From: Streptococcus mitis bv. 2 str. SK95
GTDB taxonomy: Bacteria; Bacillota; Bacilli; Lactobacillales; Streptococcaceae
Length of the DNA: 43,134 bases
Assembly: GCF_000222705.1 (NCBI RefSeq)
Contig: NZ_AFUB01000054.1
Coordinates: 1-43,134, forward strand
Direction of reading: 5' to 3'
This document shows, one piece after another, positions 9,244 to 15,882 of the stretch (position 1 is the first letter of the stretch; each line of letters opens with the position of its first letter). The notes under the pieces were generated by a model. That model saw nothing but the letters and a program-made list of their open reading frames with translations, ran no database searches and had not been told where the DNA came from. A program made the position numbers and the translations under genes.

Positions 9244-9266
9244 AAGGTAGCCAGTGGGCTACCTTT
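9242..9266. terminator. Bidirectional terminator between convergent genes
   Basis: AAAAGGTAGCC, loop AGTG, GGCTACCTTTT. It has A's on one side and T's on the other, so it serves both the CoA-binding gene and the leftward transporter gene. Confidence 0.8.
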
Positions 9267-9270
9267 TGTG

Positions 9271-10281
9271 TTAGAAAATACCAATCAATGCCTGCATGCC
9301 AAGACTGGTGAGGATGATGGCAATCCAGCAAAGGGCTCCGAGGACAATAGATTTGCCACTGGATCTAACCATGCCAATCAGATTGGTTTTGAGACCGATG
9401 GCACTCATGGCCATGACGATAAGGAATTTGGAGAGTTGCTTAAGAGGGGTAAAGATACTACCGGACACACCGAGAGAGGTAAGGAGAGTCGTTAAGAGAG
9501 AAGCCAAGATAAAGTAAAGGATAAAAAGTGGGAAAACTTTTTTCAGTTGTACGCCTTGTTTATTTTCTTGTTGGCGACTTTGCCAGTAGGAGAGAAAGAG
9601 AGTGATGGGAATGATCGCTAAGGTGCGTGTGAGTTTAACAATGGTTGCAGACTCGAGGGTATTGGTCTGATAAAGACTGTCCCAGGCACTAGCTGTGGCC
9701 GTTACAGAAGAAGTATCATTGACCGCAGTTCCTGCAAAGAGGGCAAAGCCATCATTGGATAGGTGAAGCCAGGTTCCTAGAGTTGGAAAGATGAGTGCCG
9801 CTAAGACATTGAAGAAAAAGATAACGGAAATGGCTTGGGCAACTTCTTTTTCCTTGGCATGGATAACGGGCGCTGTCGCTGCAATGGCAGAACCACCACA
9901 GATTGAAGAACCTACTCCAACCAAGGTAGCCAGTTTTGTATCCAGTGCAAAGAAGCGCTGGAAGAAATAGGCAATAATCAGAGCTATTGAGATGGTGGAC
10001 AGGATGACAGGGAGTGAAGATTGTCCGACTGCGAAGACTTGCGAGATATTGAGACCAAAACCAAGCAAGACAACGGCATATTGGAGCAATTTTTTAGAAC
10101 TAAAGGTCAATCCAGCATCCAGTTGTTTATAAGACGAGAGAAAGGGATGTAGGAGCATGCCTATGAAAATCGCAAATACAGGCGCGCCAATCACAGGGAA
10201 GAATCCTCCTAAGTACCAAGATACGATAGAAATGAGAAGGCAGGCAAAGATGCCTGCTCCATTTTTTGATAGAAATGACAT
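9271..10281 (-). CDS. YeiH/UPF0324 family putative sulfate exporter, membrane protein
   Basis: The 336-residue integral membrane protein has about ten hydrophobic helices, beginning [20 protein letters not shown]. It carries the family signatures [38 protein letters not shown] and [18 protein letters not shown]. Members are called putative sulfate exporters (PSE family), but the substrate is unproven here. The start at 10281 is chosen because GGAGG lies five bases upstream on that strand; an ATG four codons earlier has no such site. The gene diverges from the aminotransferase gene. Confidence 0.87.
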   Translation of the reverse strand: MSFLSKNGAGIFACLLISIVSWYLGGFFPVIGAPVFAIFIGMLLHPFLSSYKQLDAGLTFSSKKLLQYAVVLLGFGLNISQVFAVGQSSLPVILSTISIALIIAYFFQRFFALDTKLATLVGVGSSICGGSAIAATAPVIHAKEKEVAQAISVIFFFNVLAALIFPTLGTWLHLSNDGFALFAGTAVNDTSSVTATASAWDSLYQTNTLESATIVKLTRTLAIIPITLFLSYWQSRQQENKQGVQLKKVFPLFILYFILASLLTTLLTSLGVSGSIFTPLKQLSKFLIVMAMSAIGLKTNLIGMVRSSGKSIVLGALCWIAIILTSLGMQALIGIF

Positions 10282-10308
10282 AAAAACCTCCAAATAGAAT
10301 CTGTTACT

Positions 10309-10337
10309 ATTATAGACCTATAAACAGGAAAAGTAAA
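10309..10337 (-). promoter_or_regulatory. Promoter of the YeiH-type gene
   Basis: On the minus strand TTTACT, 17 bases, TATAAT (plus-strand ATTATA at 10309-10314), 27 bases upstream of the start codon. Confidence 0.6.
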
Positions 10338-10371
10338 ATAGAAAGTGAAAAATGCAGGTTTCAGATGGATT

Positions 10372-10400
10372 TTGCGGTCAGGGAGCTTTTGTAGTATAAT
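10372..10400 (+). promoter_or_regulatory. Promoter of the aminotransferase-recO-plsX-acpP operon
   Basis: TTGCGG (10372-10377), 17 bases, TATAAT (10395-10400), 30 bases before the ATG. Confidence 0.7.
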
Positions 10401-10430
10401 AGAGATACGTTTTTACAGTAGGAGGTATCT

Positions 10431-11600
10431 ATGGATTTAACTAAGCGCTTTAATAAACAGTTAGATAAGATTCAAGTGTCCTTGATTCGTCAGTTTGACC
10501 AGGCTATTTCGGAGATTCCTGGGGTCTTGCGTTTGACCTTGGGGGAACCTGATTTTACAACGCCAGATCATGTCAAAGAGGCGGCCAAGCGAGCGATTGA
10601 CCAGAACCAATCCTACTATACAGGGATGAGTGGCTTGCTGACTCTACGTCAGGCGGCCAGTGATTTTGTTAAGGAAAAGTATCAACTGGACTATGCTCCT
10701 GAAAATGAAATCTTGGTCACTATCGGAGCGACAGAGGCTTTATCTGCGACTTTGACAGCTATTTTGGAAGAGGGAGACAAGGTGCTCTTGCCAGCTCCTG
10801 CTTATCCGGGTTATGAACCGATTGTCAATCTAGTTGGGGCAGAGGTTGTCGAGATTGATACAACTGAAAATGGGTTTGTCTTGACTCCTGAGATGTTGGA
10901 AAAGGCTATTTTGGAGCAGGGTGACAAGCTCAAGGCGGTTATTCTCAACTATCCAGCTAATCCGACAGGAATTACCTACAGTCGAGAGCAGTTGGAAGAC
11001 TTGGCAGCTGTTTTACGCAAGTACGAGATTTTCGTTGTCTGTGATGAGGTTTACTCAGAATTGACCTATACAGGTGAAGCCCATGTATCTCTGGGAACTA
11101 TGTTGAGAGACCAGGCCATTATCATCAATGGCTTGTCTAAATCGCATGCTATGACAGGTTGGCGCTTGGGTCTGATTTTCGCTCCTGCAGCCTTTACAGC
11201 CCAGTTGATCAAGAGTCACCAGTACTTGGTTACTGCAGCAAATACCATGGCGCAACACGCTGCGGTGAAAGCCTTGACGGCTGGTAAAAATGATGCGGAA
11301 CCTATGAAGAAGGAATACATCCAGCGTCGAGATTATATCATCGAGAAAATGACTGCTCTTGGATTTGAGATTATCAAACCAGATGGTGCCTTCTATATCT
11401 TTGCTAAGATTCCAGCAGGTTACAATCAAGACTCCTTTGCTTTTCTGAAGGATTTTGCTCAGAAGAAGGCCGTTGCCTTTATCCCTGGTGCAGCCTTTGG
11501 ACGTTACGGAGAAGGCTATGTGCGTCTGTCTTATGCAGCCAGCATGGAAACGATCAGAGAGGCCATGAAACGACTTGAGGAGTACATGAGAGAAGCATGA
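10431..11600 (+). CDS. PLP-dependent aromatic/aspartate-type aminotransferase (class I)
   Basis: The 389-residue fold-type I aminotransferase has the N-terminal substrate loop VLRLTLGEPDFTTPDHV, the NYPANPTG PLP/Asn segment, VVCDEVYSEL with the Asp that binds the pyridine nitrogen, and NGLSKSHAMTGWRLG with the Schiff-base Lys at residue 237. This matches the AraT/PatA-like group; whether aromatic acids or aspartate are preferred cannot be read from sequence. TAGGAGG lies seven bases before ATG. The stop overlaps recO by four bases, so the two are coupled. Confidence 0.9.
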   Translation: MDLTKRFNKQLDKIQVSLIRQFDQAISEIPGVLRLTLGEPDFTTPDHVKEAAKRAIDQNQSYYTGMSGLLTLRQAASDFVKEKYQLDYAPENEILVTIGATEALSATLTAILEEGDKVLLPAPAYPGYEPIVNLVGAEVVEIDTTENGFVLTPEMLEKAILEQGDKLKAVILNYPANPTGITYSREQLEDLAAVLRKYEIFVVCDEVYSELTYTGEAHVSLGTMLRDQAIIINGLSKSHAMTGWRLGLIFAPAAFTAQLIKSHQYLVTAANTMAQHAAVKALTAGKNDAEPMKKEYIQRRDYIIEKMTALGFEIIKPDGAFYIFAKIPAGYNQDSFAFLKDFAQKKAVAFIPGAAFGRYGEGYVRLSYAASMETIREAMKRLEEYMREA

Positions 11601-12367
11601 TTCAGTCTATCACGAGTCAAGGTCTCGTACTTTACAATCGTAACTTTCGTGAAGATGACAAGCTAGTCAAAATTTTTACCGAGCAGGCGGGCAAGCGCAT
11701 GTTTTTCGTCAAACACGCTGGCCAGTCCAAACTAGCTCCTGTTATTCAGCCCTTGGTGTTGGCACGATTTCTCTTGCGAATCAATGATGACGGGCTTAGC
11801 TACATCGAGGACTACCATGAGGTGATGACCTTTCCAAAGATTAATAGTGATCTCTTTGTTATGGCCTATGCTACTTATGTGGCTGCCCTTGCAGATGCTA
11901 GTTTGCAGGATAATCAGCAGGATGCTCCCTTGTTTGCTTTTTTGCAAAAGACTTTGGAATTGATGGAAGAGGGCTTGGATTATCAAGTTTTGACCAATAT
12001 TTTTGAAATTCAAATCTTGACCCGATTTGGAATTGGGCTAAATTTTAATGAGTGTGTCTTTTGCCATCGGGTGGGTCAGGCCTTTGACTTTTCTTTTAAA
12101 TATGGAGCCTGCCTTTGCCCAGAGCATTATCATGAAGATGAGAGACGTTGCTATCTGAATCCCAATATCCCTTATCTGCTCAATCAATTTCAAGCTATTG
12201 ATTTTGAGACCTTGGAAACCATTTCGATCAAGTCCGAAATCAAGCAAGACTTGCGCAAGTTTATGGATCAGATCTACGAAGAGTACGTCGGGATTCACCT
12301 AAAATCAAAGAAATTTATCGATTCCCTAGCCGACTGGGGACAATTACTAAAAGAGGAAGACAAATGA
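11597..12367 (+). CDS. recO: DNA repair protein RecO
   Basis: RecO with RecR loads RecA onto SSB-coated single-stranded DNA. The 256-residue protein has the N-terminal OB fold ([39 protein letters not shown]) and a helical C-terminal part with a Cys cluster (CVFCHR near residue 155 and CLCPEH near residue 173), a zinc-finger-like feature found in Gram-positive RecO. It starts inside the aminotransferase stop (ATGA overlap) and itself overlaps plsX by four bases. Confidence 0.95.
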   Translation: MIQSITSQGLVLYNRNFREDDKLVKIFTEQAGKRMFFVKHAGQSKLAPVIQPLVLARFLLRINDDGLSYIEDYHEVMTFPKINSDLFVMAYATYVAALADASLQDNQQDAPLFAFLQKTLELMEEGLDYQVLTNIFEIQILTRFGIGLNFNECVFCHRVGQAFDFSFKYGACLCPEHYHEDERRCYLNPNIPYLLNQFQAIDFETLETISIKSEIKQDLRKFMDQIYEEYVGIHLKSKKFIDSLADWGQLLKEEDK

Positions 12368-13356
12368 AAAAAATCGCAGTAGATGCTATGGGGGGCGATT
12401 ATGCACCTCAAGCCATCGTTGAGGGTGTCAACCAAGCCCTTACTGACTTTTCAGATATTGAGGTTCAACTCTATGGAGATGAAAGCAAAATCAAGCAATA
12501 TCTAACAGCGACAGAGCGCGTTAGCATTATCCATACGGATGAGAAAATTAACTCAGACGATGAGCCGACAAAAGCTATCCGTAAGAAGAAAAATGCCAGC
12601 ATGGTATTAGCAGCCAAGGCAGTCAAGGAGGGAGAAGCAGACGCTGTCCTCTCAGCTGGGAACACAGGTGCCTTGTTGGCTGCAGGATTCTTCATTGTGG
12701 GTCGTATCAAAAATATCGACCGTCCTGGACTCATGTCTACCTTGCCGACCATTGATGGAAAAGGGTTTGATATGCTTGATCTCGGTGCCAATGCAGAAAA
12801 CACAGCCCAGCACCTCCACCAATACGCGGTTCTAGGTTCCTTTTATGCTAAAAATGTCCGTGGGATTGCAAAACCACGTGTTGGTTTGCTTAACAACGGA
12901 ACAGAAAGTAGCAAGGGTGATCCTCTTCGTAAGGAAACCTACGCCTTGCTAGCGGCGGATGAAAGCTTGAATTTTGTCGGAAACGTGGAAGCGCGTGATC
13001 TGATGAATGGCGTTGCGGATGTTGTTGTGGCAGATGGTTTCACGGGAAACGCTGTGCTCAAATCTATTGAAGGGACAGCCATGGGTATCATGGGCTTGCT
13101 CAAGACAGCTATTACAGGTGGCGGTCTTCGAGCAAAACTTGGTGCTCTCCTTCTCAAGGATAGCCTTAAAGGTTTGAAAAAGCAACTCAACTATTCAGAT
13201 GTTGGTGGTGCTGTTTTGTTTGGTGTCAAGGCACCTGTTGTTAAGACTCATGGCTCAAGTGATGCTAAAGCTGTGTACAGTACGATTCGCCAGATTCGTA
13301 CCATGCTAGAAACAGACGTAGTTGCTCAAACTGCGCGTGAATTTTCAGGAGAATAA
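12364..13356 (+). CDS. plsX: Phosphate acyltransferase PlsX
   Basis: PlsX makes acyl-phosphate from acyl-ACP for PlsY in phospholipid synthesis and works at the inner face of the membrane. The 330-residue protein opens with [21 protein letters not shown] and holds [12 protein letters not shown] and [20 protein letters not shown], characteristic of the family. Translation is coupled to recO by a four-base overlap. The acyl carrier protein gene follows after four bases, matching the plsX-acp pairing common in Firmicutes. Confidence 0.96.
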   Translation: MKKIAVDAMGGDYAPQAIVEGVNQALTDFSDIEVQLYGDESKIKQYLTATERVSIIHTDEKINSDDEPTKAIRKKKNASMVLAAKAVKEGEADAVLSAGNTGALLAAGFFIVGRIKNIDRPGLMSTLPTIDGKGFDMLDLGANAENTAQHLHQYAVLGSFYAKNVRGIAKPRVGLLNNGTESSKGDPLRKETYALLAADESLNFVGNVEARDLMNGVADVVVADGFTGNAVLKSIEGTAMGIMGLLKTAITGGGLRAKLGALLLKDSLKGLKKQLNYSDVGGAVLFGVKAPVVKTHGSSDAKAVYSTIRQIRTMLETDVVAQTAREFSGE

Positions 13357-13360
13357 AAAG

Positions 13361-13597
13361 ATGACAGAAAAAGAAATTTTTGACCGTATTGTGATCATTA
13401 TCCAAGAACGACAGGGAGAGGACTTTGTCGTGACAGAAACCTTGAGTTTGAAAGACGATCTCGATGCAGACTCAGTGGACTTGATGGAGTTTGTCTTGAC
13501 GCTAGAAGATGAATTTGGTATCGAGATCAGTGATGAGGAAATTGACCAATTGCAAAGTGTAGCAGATGTGGTCAGAACTATTAAAGGTAAGATATAG
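13361..13597 (+). CDS. acpP: Acyl carrier protein
   Basis: The 78-residue acidic four-helix protein has Ser38 in DDLDADSVDLMEF, the site for the 4'-phosphopantetheine arm. It starts at ATG 13361, four bases after plsX. It is likely the ACP used for phospholipid synthesis with PlsX; a second ACP in the fatty-acid gene cluster is usual in streptococci. The run of Asp and Glu around helix II is typical. Confidence 0.93.
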   Translation: MTEKEIFDRIVIIIQERQGEDFVVTETLSLKDDLDADSVDLMEFVLTLEDEFGIEISDEEIDQLQSVADVVRTIKGKI

Positions 13598-13603
13598 CAA
13601 AAA

Positions 13604-13631
13604 GCAACATGCAAGTCATGTTGTTTTTTTG
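13604..13631 (+). terminator. Terminator after acpP
   Basis: CAACATG, loop CAAGT, CATGTTG and a long T run. It ends the recO-plsX-acpP operon and isolates the small-peptide array that follows. Confidence 0.85.
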
Positions 13632-13672
13632 TTTGCAGAAAAAAGAAAAACGTTAAAATTTTTAGTAGAAAT

Positions 13673-13680
13673 TGCGAATA
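13673..13680 (+). promoter_or_regulatory. Com-box-like element before peptide gene 1
   Basis: TGCGAATA (one change from TACGAATA) preceded about ten bases upstream by TTTTT (AAAATTTTTAG), as in SigX promoters. It lies 32 bases before the ATG of the first 16-residue peptide gene. Confidence 0.65.
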
Positions 13681-13712
13681 AAGAGATGAGAAAGAAAAAA
13701 GGAGGAACGTTT

Positions 13713-13763
13713 ATGTACATGCCAATCTTGTATCCATGGTACATCAAGTGGTTTTTAAAATAA
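13713..13763 (+). CDS. 16-residue Trp/Lys-rich peptide, copy 1
   Basis: The frame encodes MYMPILYPWYIKWFLK with an excellent ribosome site (AAAGGAGG, eight bases before ATG). The peptide is hydrophobic, carries two or three Lys, two Trp and three Tyr, and has no signal peptide or double-glycine leader. The first of three similar genes spaced 122-124 bases apart, it shares PW[YF]IKW[FY]LK with copy 2. The strict conservation of start, length and motif against diverged flanks supports real translation. Function is unknown: a membrane-active peptide, a leaderless bacteriocin-like peptide or a signal are possible. Confidence 0.7.
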   Translation: MYMPILYPWYIKWFLK

Positions 13764-13795
13764 AAATGAATTAATTGTTCATTTTCGAATTGTTT

Positions 13796-13803
13796 TTCGA
13801 ATA
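13796..13803 (+). promoter_or_regulatory. Com-box-like element before peptide gene 2
   Basis: TTCGAATA, the same octamer as the one in front of the dut-radA operon, with T-rich sequence upstream. The distance to the ATG is 33 bases. Confidence 0.68.
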
Positions 13804-13836
13804 GATAGATAAGAAAAAAAGGAAGGAGACTACGCG

Positions 13837-13887
13837 ATGTATTTACCAATCTTATTGCCATGGTTTATCAAATGGTATTTAAAATAA
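13837..13887 (+). CDS. 16-residue Trp/Lys-rich peptide, copy 2
   Basis: The frame encodes MYLPILLPWFIKWYLK after GGAAGGAG. It differs from copy 1 at six positions, all conservative (Met/Leu, Leu/Leu, Tyr/Leu, Tyr/Phe, Phe/Tyr), which is the pattern expected for a selected peptide. It has the same length, the same MY start and the same C-terminal lysine. No similarity to a named family is known to me. Confidence 0.7.
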   Translation: MYLPILLPWFIKWYLK

Positions 13888-13918
13888 ATGAAATTTACCT
13901 GTTCATTTTCAATCATTT

Positions 13919-13926
13919 CTCGAATA
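13919..13926 (+). promoter_or_regulatory. Com-box-like element before peptide gene 3
   Basis: CTCGAATA keeps the CGAATA core and follows a T-rich ATTTTCAATCATTT block; the distance to ATG is 32 bases. Confidence 0.6.
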
Positions 13927-13958
13927 GATAAGTGAGAAGAAAAGGAAGGAGAGAAAAA

Positions 13959-14009
13959 ATGATTTCAGTAATTTACCCAATCTGGTTTTTAAAATGGTTT
14001 AAAATCTAG
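13959..14009 (+). CDS. 16-residue Trp/Lys-rich peptide, copy 3
   Basis: The frame encodes MISVIYPIWFLKWFKI after GGAAGGAG. It is the most diverged copy but keeps length, the Pro, and the W-[FY]-[IL]-K-W-[FY] core. It lies 39 bases upstream of the first bacteriocin gene with no terminator between, so transcription from the three com-box-like promoters would run into the bacteriocin cluster. Confidence 0.65.
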   Translation: MISVIYPIWFLKWFKI

Positions 14010-14048
14010 AAGTCGTAAACTAAAAAATAGAAATAAAGGAGAAAAAAG

Positions 14049-14243
14049 ATGACAAACTTTGACAAAATGGAACAGAACTTTGCAGCTCTTACAGAAGAAG
14101 AGTTGATGGATGTGGATGGGGGAGCACTTCCTCTTGTAATCGCTGGAGTGTCTATTTGGAAAGTAGGTGCAGCAGTGGTAGGTGGGGCGACAGCGCTTTT
14201 TGCTGGTGGAGCAACATTGGGGTATTACGCGAATAGACCCTAG
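14049..14243 (+). CDS. Double-glycine bacteriocin prepeptide (first peptide)
   Basis: The 64-residue precursor has the 25-residue leader MTNFDKMEQNFAALTEEELM-DVDGG of the class II type (hydrophobic spacing plus ELM, GG cleavage) and a 39-residue mature part beginning ALPLVIAGVS. This part is rich in Gly/Ala with a GATLG (GxxxG) helix-packing motif and ends YYANRP. The start follows AAAGGAG. It probably belongs with the peptide at 14474 as a two-peptide bacteriocin. The nearby ComAB exporter, or BlpAB elsewhere, would cut after GG and export it. Confidence 0.85.
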   Translation: MTNFDKMEQNFAALTEEELMDVDGGALPLVIAGVSIWKVGAAVVGGATALFAGGATLGYYANRP

Positions 14244-14270
14244 TCAGATTGTAGCTGGAGAGGCATTCGT

Positions 14271-14471
14271 ATGTTTTTAAAAAAAGAAGTGATATTATTA
14301 GGGATATTTTTATCTCTACGTATTATTTTCACTATCATTCAAATTTTAATTGACTATAAAATATTGTCAGGAAAGTATAGTGTGAATTTTATGGAGATTT
14401 CAGAAGTATTTACCTATCCAATACTCATTTCAATTATTTACATAGCAGTAAAATATAACACAAAGGAGTAA
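14271..14471 (+). CDS. Small two-helix membrane protein, candidate bacteriocin immunity protein
   Basis: The 66-residue protein has two hydrophobic helices, at about residues 5-25 (EVILLGIFLSLRIIFTIIQI) and 43-61 (ISEVFTYPILISIIYIAV), with a basic loop between. The start follows GGAGAGG. Its place between two bacteriocin peptides and its size fit an immunity protein that protects the producer. This is by context; no family motif is recognised. Confidence 0.65.
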   Translation: MFLKKEVILLGIFLSLRIIFTIIQILIDYKILSGKYSVNFMEISEVFTYPILISIIYIAVKYNTKE

Positions 14472-14473
14472 CT

Positions 14474-14647
14474 ATGAATATGAACTTGGAACAATTTTAT
14501 CAATTATCTGATGATGAATTAATCGGAACAAAAGGAGGATTTGGTCTTGCTGAAGCAGTTGGGATTGCAGGAGTATTGAACGCTGCCGTACAAATTTTTA
14601 ACGCTGGTTACAAATTTGGTTCAGATTTTGCTCGTCGTGGGCGTTAG
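14474..14647 (+). CDS. Double-glycine bacteriocin prepeptide (second peptide)
   Basis: The frame begins at ATG 14474 two bases after the previous stop, with AAAGGAG inside that gene's end. The 57-residue product has a 22-residue leader (MNMNLEQFYQLSDDELIGTK, then GG) and a 35-residue mature part starting FGLAEAVGIAG. That part contains a GYKFG (GxxxG) motif and a basic end FARRGR. GxxxG motifs in both peptides and adjacent genes suggest a class IIb two-peptide bacteriocin. It was found by direct translation. Confidence 0.85.
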   Translation: MNMNLEQFYQLSDDELIGTKGGFGLAEAVGIAGVLNAAVQIFNAGYKFGSDFARRGR

Positions 14648-14650
14648 ATA

Positions 14651-14866
14651 ATGAACAATCACAACCTTAATCTCAATACACTCTTACCTAAACTAGCCAC
14701 TATAGTTTCTTTGTTGGCAATAGCTCTTAATCTCGCGCTTCATGTGATTCGTACAGGTTCATTAGTATCCTTTGATTGGCAATGGACTTTAGTTGGTTTG
14801 CTTGCTTCGGGCTATTTTGGTATTTTTTGCAAAGATTTGTCAAAAGATAATCAAAACTATAAATGA
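14651..14866 (+). CDS. Small membrane protein, candidate bacteriocin immunity protein
   Basis: The 71-residue product lies three bases after the second bacteriocin gene. Two membrane helices are visible at about residues 11-31 (LPKLATIVSLLAIALNLALHV) and 43-62 (WQWTLVGLLASGYFGIFC), followed by a charged tail. Size, placement and topology fit an immunity protein. Its stop overlaps the ATG of the next tiny gene (ATGA). Confidence 0.7.
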   Translation: MNNHNLNLNTLLPKLATIVSLLAIALNLALHVIRTGSLVSFDWQWTLVGLLASGYFGIFCKDLSKDNQNYK

Positions 14867-14937
14867 TGAATTTGAATGAAAAGGATTTTGTGCATGTGAA
14901 TGGCGGAGTTTTTCCGCCTTTCTTGTCAGGTAAATAG
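14863..14937 (+). CDS. 24-residue double-glycine peptide, possible pheromone or microcin-like peptide
   Basis: The frame encodes MMNLNEKDFVHVNGG followed by VFPPFLSGK. The first 15 residues look like a short double-glycine leader (acidic/hydrophobic pattern, GG at the end), predicting a nine-residue product. It starts inside the previous stop codon, so it would be translated by coupling; no independent ribosome site is visible. The GG-coding region also contains a perfect hairpin (GGCGGA/TCCGCC, 14902-14918). The alternative is that the frame is accidental around a terminator, but the overlap with the upstream gene and the partner membrane gene downstream favour a gene. Confidence 0.5.
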   Translation: MMNLNEKDFVHVNGGVFPPFLSGK

Positions 14938-14946
14938 GAGTCTAAT

Positions 14947-15126
14947 ATGAAACAATTCTTATTAGGATTTGCTGAGGGATATTTTATCGTATCGCTCATT
15001 ATTTACATCGCAACGTATTTGATTTTGAAAAAACCGATCAATACCCTATTTTATCCAGAAATTTACCCTGTTTTATTTGGGATCTTTTATCTAGGATATA
15101 AGGTTAATAAAAAGCAAGTAGAGTGA
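14947..15126 (+). CDS. Small two-helix membrane protein
   Basis: ATG 14947 follows AGGAG at a good distance and gives 59 residues (MKQFLLGFAEGYFIVSLIIY...). Two hydrophobic helices lie near residues 11-29 and 38-52, with a basic C-terminus (GYKVNKKQVE). It pairs with the preceding 24-residue GG peptide as an immunity or receptor-like partner by position. It was found by direct translation; no family is recognised. Confidence 0.65.
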   Translation: MKQFLLGFAEGYFIVSLIIYIATYLILKKPINTLFYPEIYPVLFGIFYLGYKVNKKQVE

Positions 15127-15136
15127 GAGGTTAAGA

Positions 15137-15202
15137 ATGACTTATTATTCTGCGCTAAAAATGGGTAAGGTAAGATTTAAGAATGCATCACATTGGAGTT
15201 AA
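15137..15202 (+). CDS. Possible 21-residue peptide
   Basis: GAGAGG precedes ATG 15137, which encodes MTYYSALKMGKVRFKNASHW plus Ser and stop. There is no leader motif. The rest of 15203-15398 contains only stop-ridden frames and a short CTATTC/GAATAG stem, and looks like eroded coding sequence. This call is weak. Confidence 0.2.
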   Translation: MTYYSALKMGKVRFKNASHWS

Positions 15203-15398
15203 AAAAAATCGTAATTTAGAACGGTGTTATCTATTCTGACTAGGAATAGATCATACCAGAGGTGACTTAGAAATAGTAGGGACATTAGAAATTGTAGTAA
15301 TAAATAGGATGTCGTAAATGTTACTATCAATGATTTATTTGTTCCAAGCTTGCCCAGGGTGACAGTAAAAAGTCAATTTCCTTTTATACCATATTTTT

Positions 15399-15430
15399 AG
15401 TAGGTAGGACACTTGTTCTGCCTATTTTTT
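15399..15430 (+). terminator. Terminator, first copy of a repeated hairpin
   Basis: TAGGTAGGACA (15401-15411) pairs with TGTTCTGCCTA (15414-15424) with two wobbles and is followed by T6. A nearly identical terminator follows the next gene at 15728. Confidence 0.75.
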
Positions 15431-15523
15431 GCCAAAAAGGTGCCAGTTGAGGTGTTTATTTGGAGTTTTACATGTATTTTTTGATAAAATAGGTATAGAA
15501 ATTAGGAAAGTTGGAGAAAAGAA

Positions 15524-15718
15524 ATGAAGAAGGTTTTAGGCTATTGTTTAGTATTTGTTTTTCTATTTTTAATGAATATTTTCGTCTTTACGATACTAGC
15601 AACTCTTGGTTTCCAGGTAACAATGAGTGAAAGTAGTTATCTGGTGCCCCCTGTGTTTTCGTTTATCGTTTTATACACCATTCACAAAAGAAGTGGGAAA
15701 GGTAAGAAATCTCTGTAA
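15524..15718 (+). CDS. Small membrane protein (64 aa) upstream of comA
   Basis: The product begins MKKVLGYCLVFVFLFLMNIF and has two membrane helices (about residues 5-29 and 38-54), a Ser/Tyr loop and a very basic tail (HKRSGKGKKSL). The ribosome site GGAGAA is acceptable. It has its own upstream region and its own terminator, a copy of the one at 15399. Immunity-like by size and position only. Confidence 0.6.
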   Translation: MKKVLGYCLVFVFLFLMNIFVFTILATLGFQVTMSESSYLVPPVFSFIVLYTIHKRSGKGKKSL

Positions 15719-15727
15719 TTTAATGAT

Positions 15728-15757
15728 TTAGGCAGGACACTTGTTCTGCCTATTTTC
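15728..15757 (+). terminator. Terminator, second copy of the repeated hairpin
   Basis: TAGGCAGGACA (15729-15739) pairs with TGTTCTGCCTA (15742-15752), then TTTTCTTT. It separates the bacteriocin region from comAB. Confidence 0.75.
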
Positions 15758-15770
15758 TTTGGCAAAAAGT

Positions 15771-15837
15771 GCTGTTCAGGTATGAATATTGTTTTTTCAG
15801 AAATAATTTTCCGATTTCTTCTTCGTTTGGTTAAAAT
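15771..15837 (+). promoter_or_regulatory. Candidate ComE-controlled comAB promoter
   Basis: GCTGTTCAG (15771-15779) and TTTTTTCAG (15792-15800) are imperfect direct repeats with a 21-base period (nine plus twelve), the layout of the ComE site in early competence promoters. A TAAAAT -10 candidate lies at 15832-15837 and no good -35 is present, as expected for an activator-dependent promoter. comAB is an established early competence operon. Confidence 0.55.
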
Positions 15838-15882
15838 AATCTTACAAAGTTTTAAGAGATTATTAGAAAAAAGGAGATAGAT

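Larger units (their letters stand above)
13713..14009 (+). repeat. Tandem triplication of a peptide-gene unit of about 123 bp
   Basis: Each unit consists of a CGAATA box, 32-33 bases of leader with a long purine-rich ribosome site (AAAAGGAAGGAG type), and a 16-codon gene ending in a lysine- or isoleucine-stop. Start codons lie at 13713, 13837 and 13959. The units are diverged rather than identical, so the duplication is not recent. Confidence 0.8.

Noticed and set aside
9271-9520. Plus-strand frames opposite the YeiH-type gene
   Set aside because: They are shadows of a clear membrane-protein gene and lack ribosome sites.
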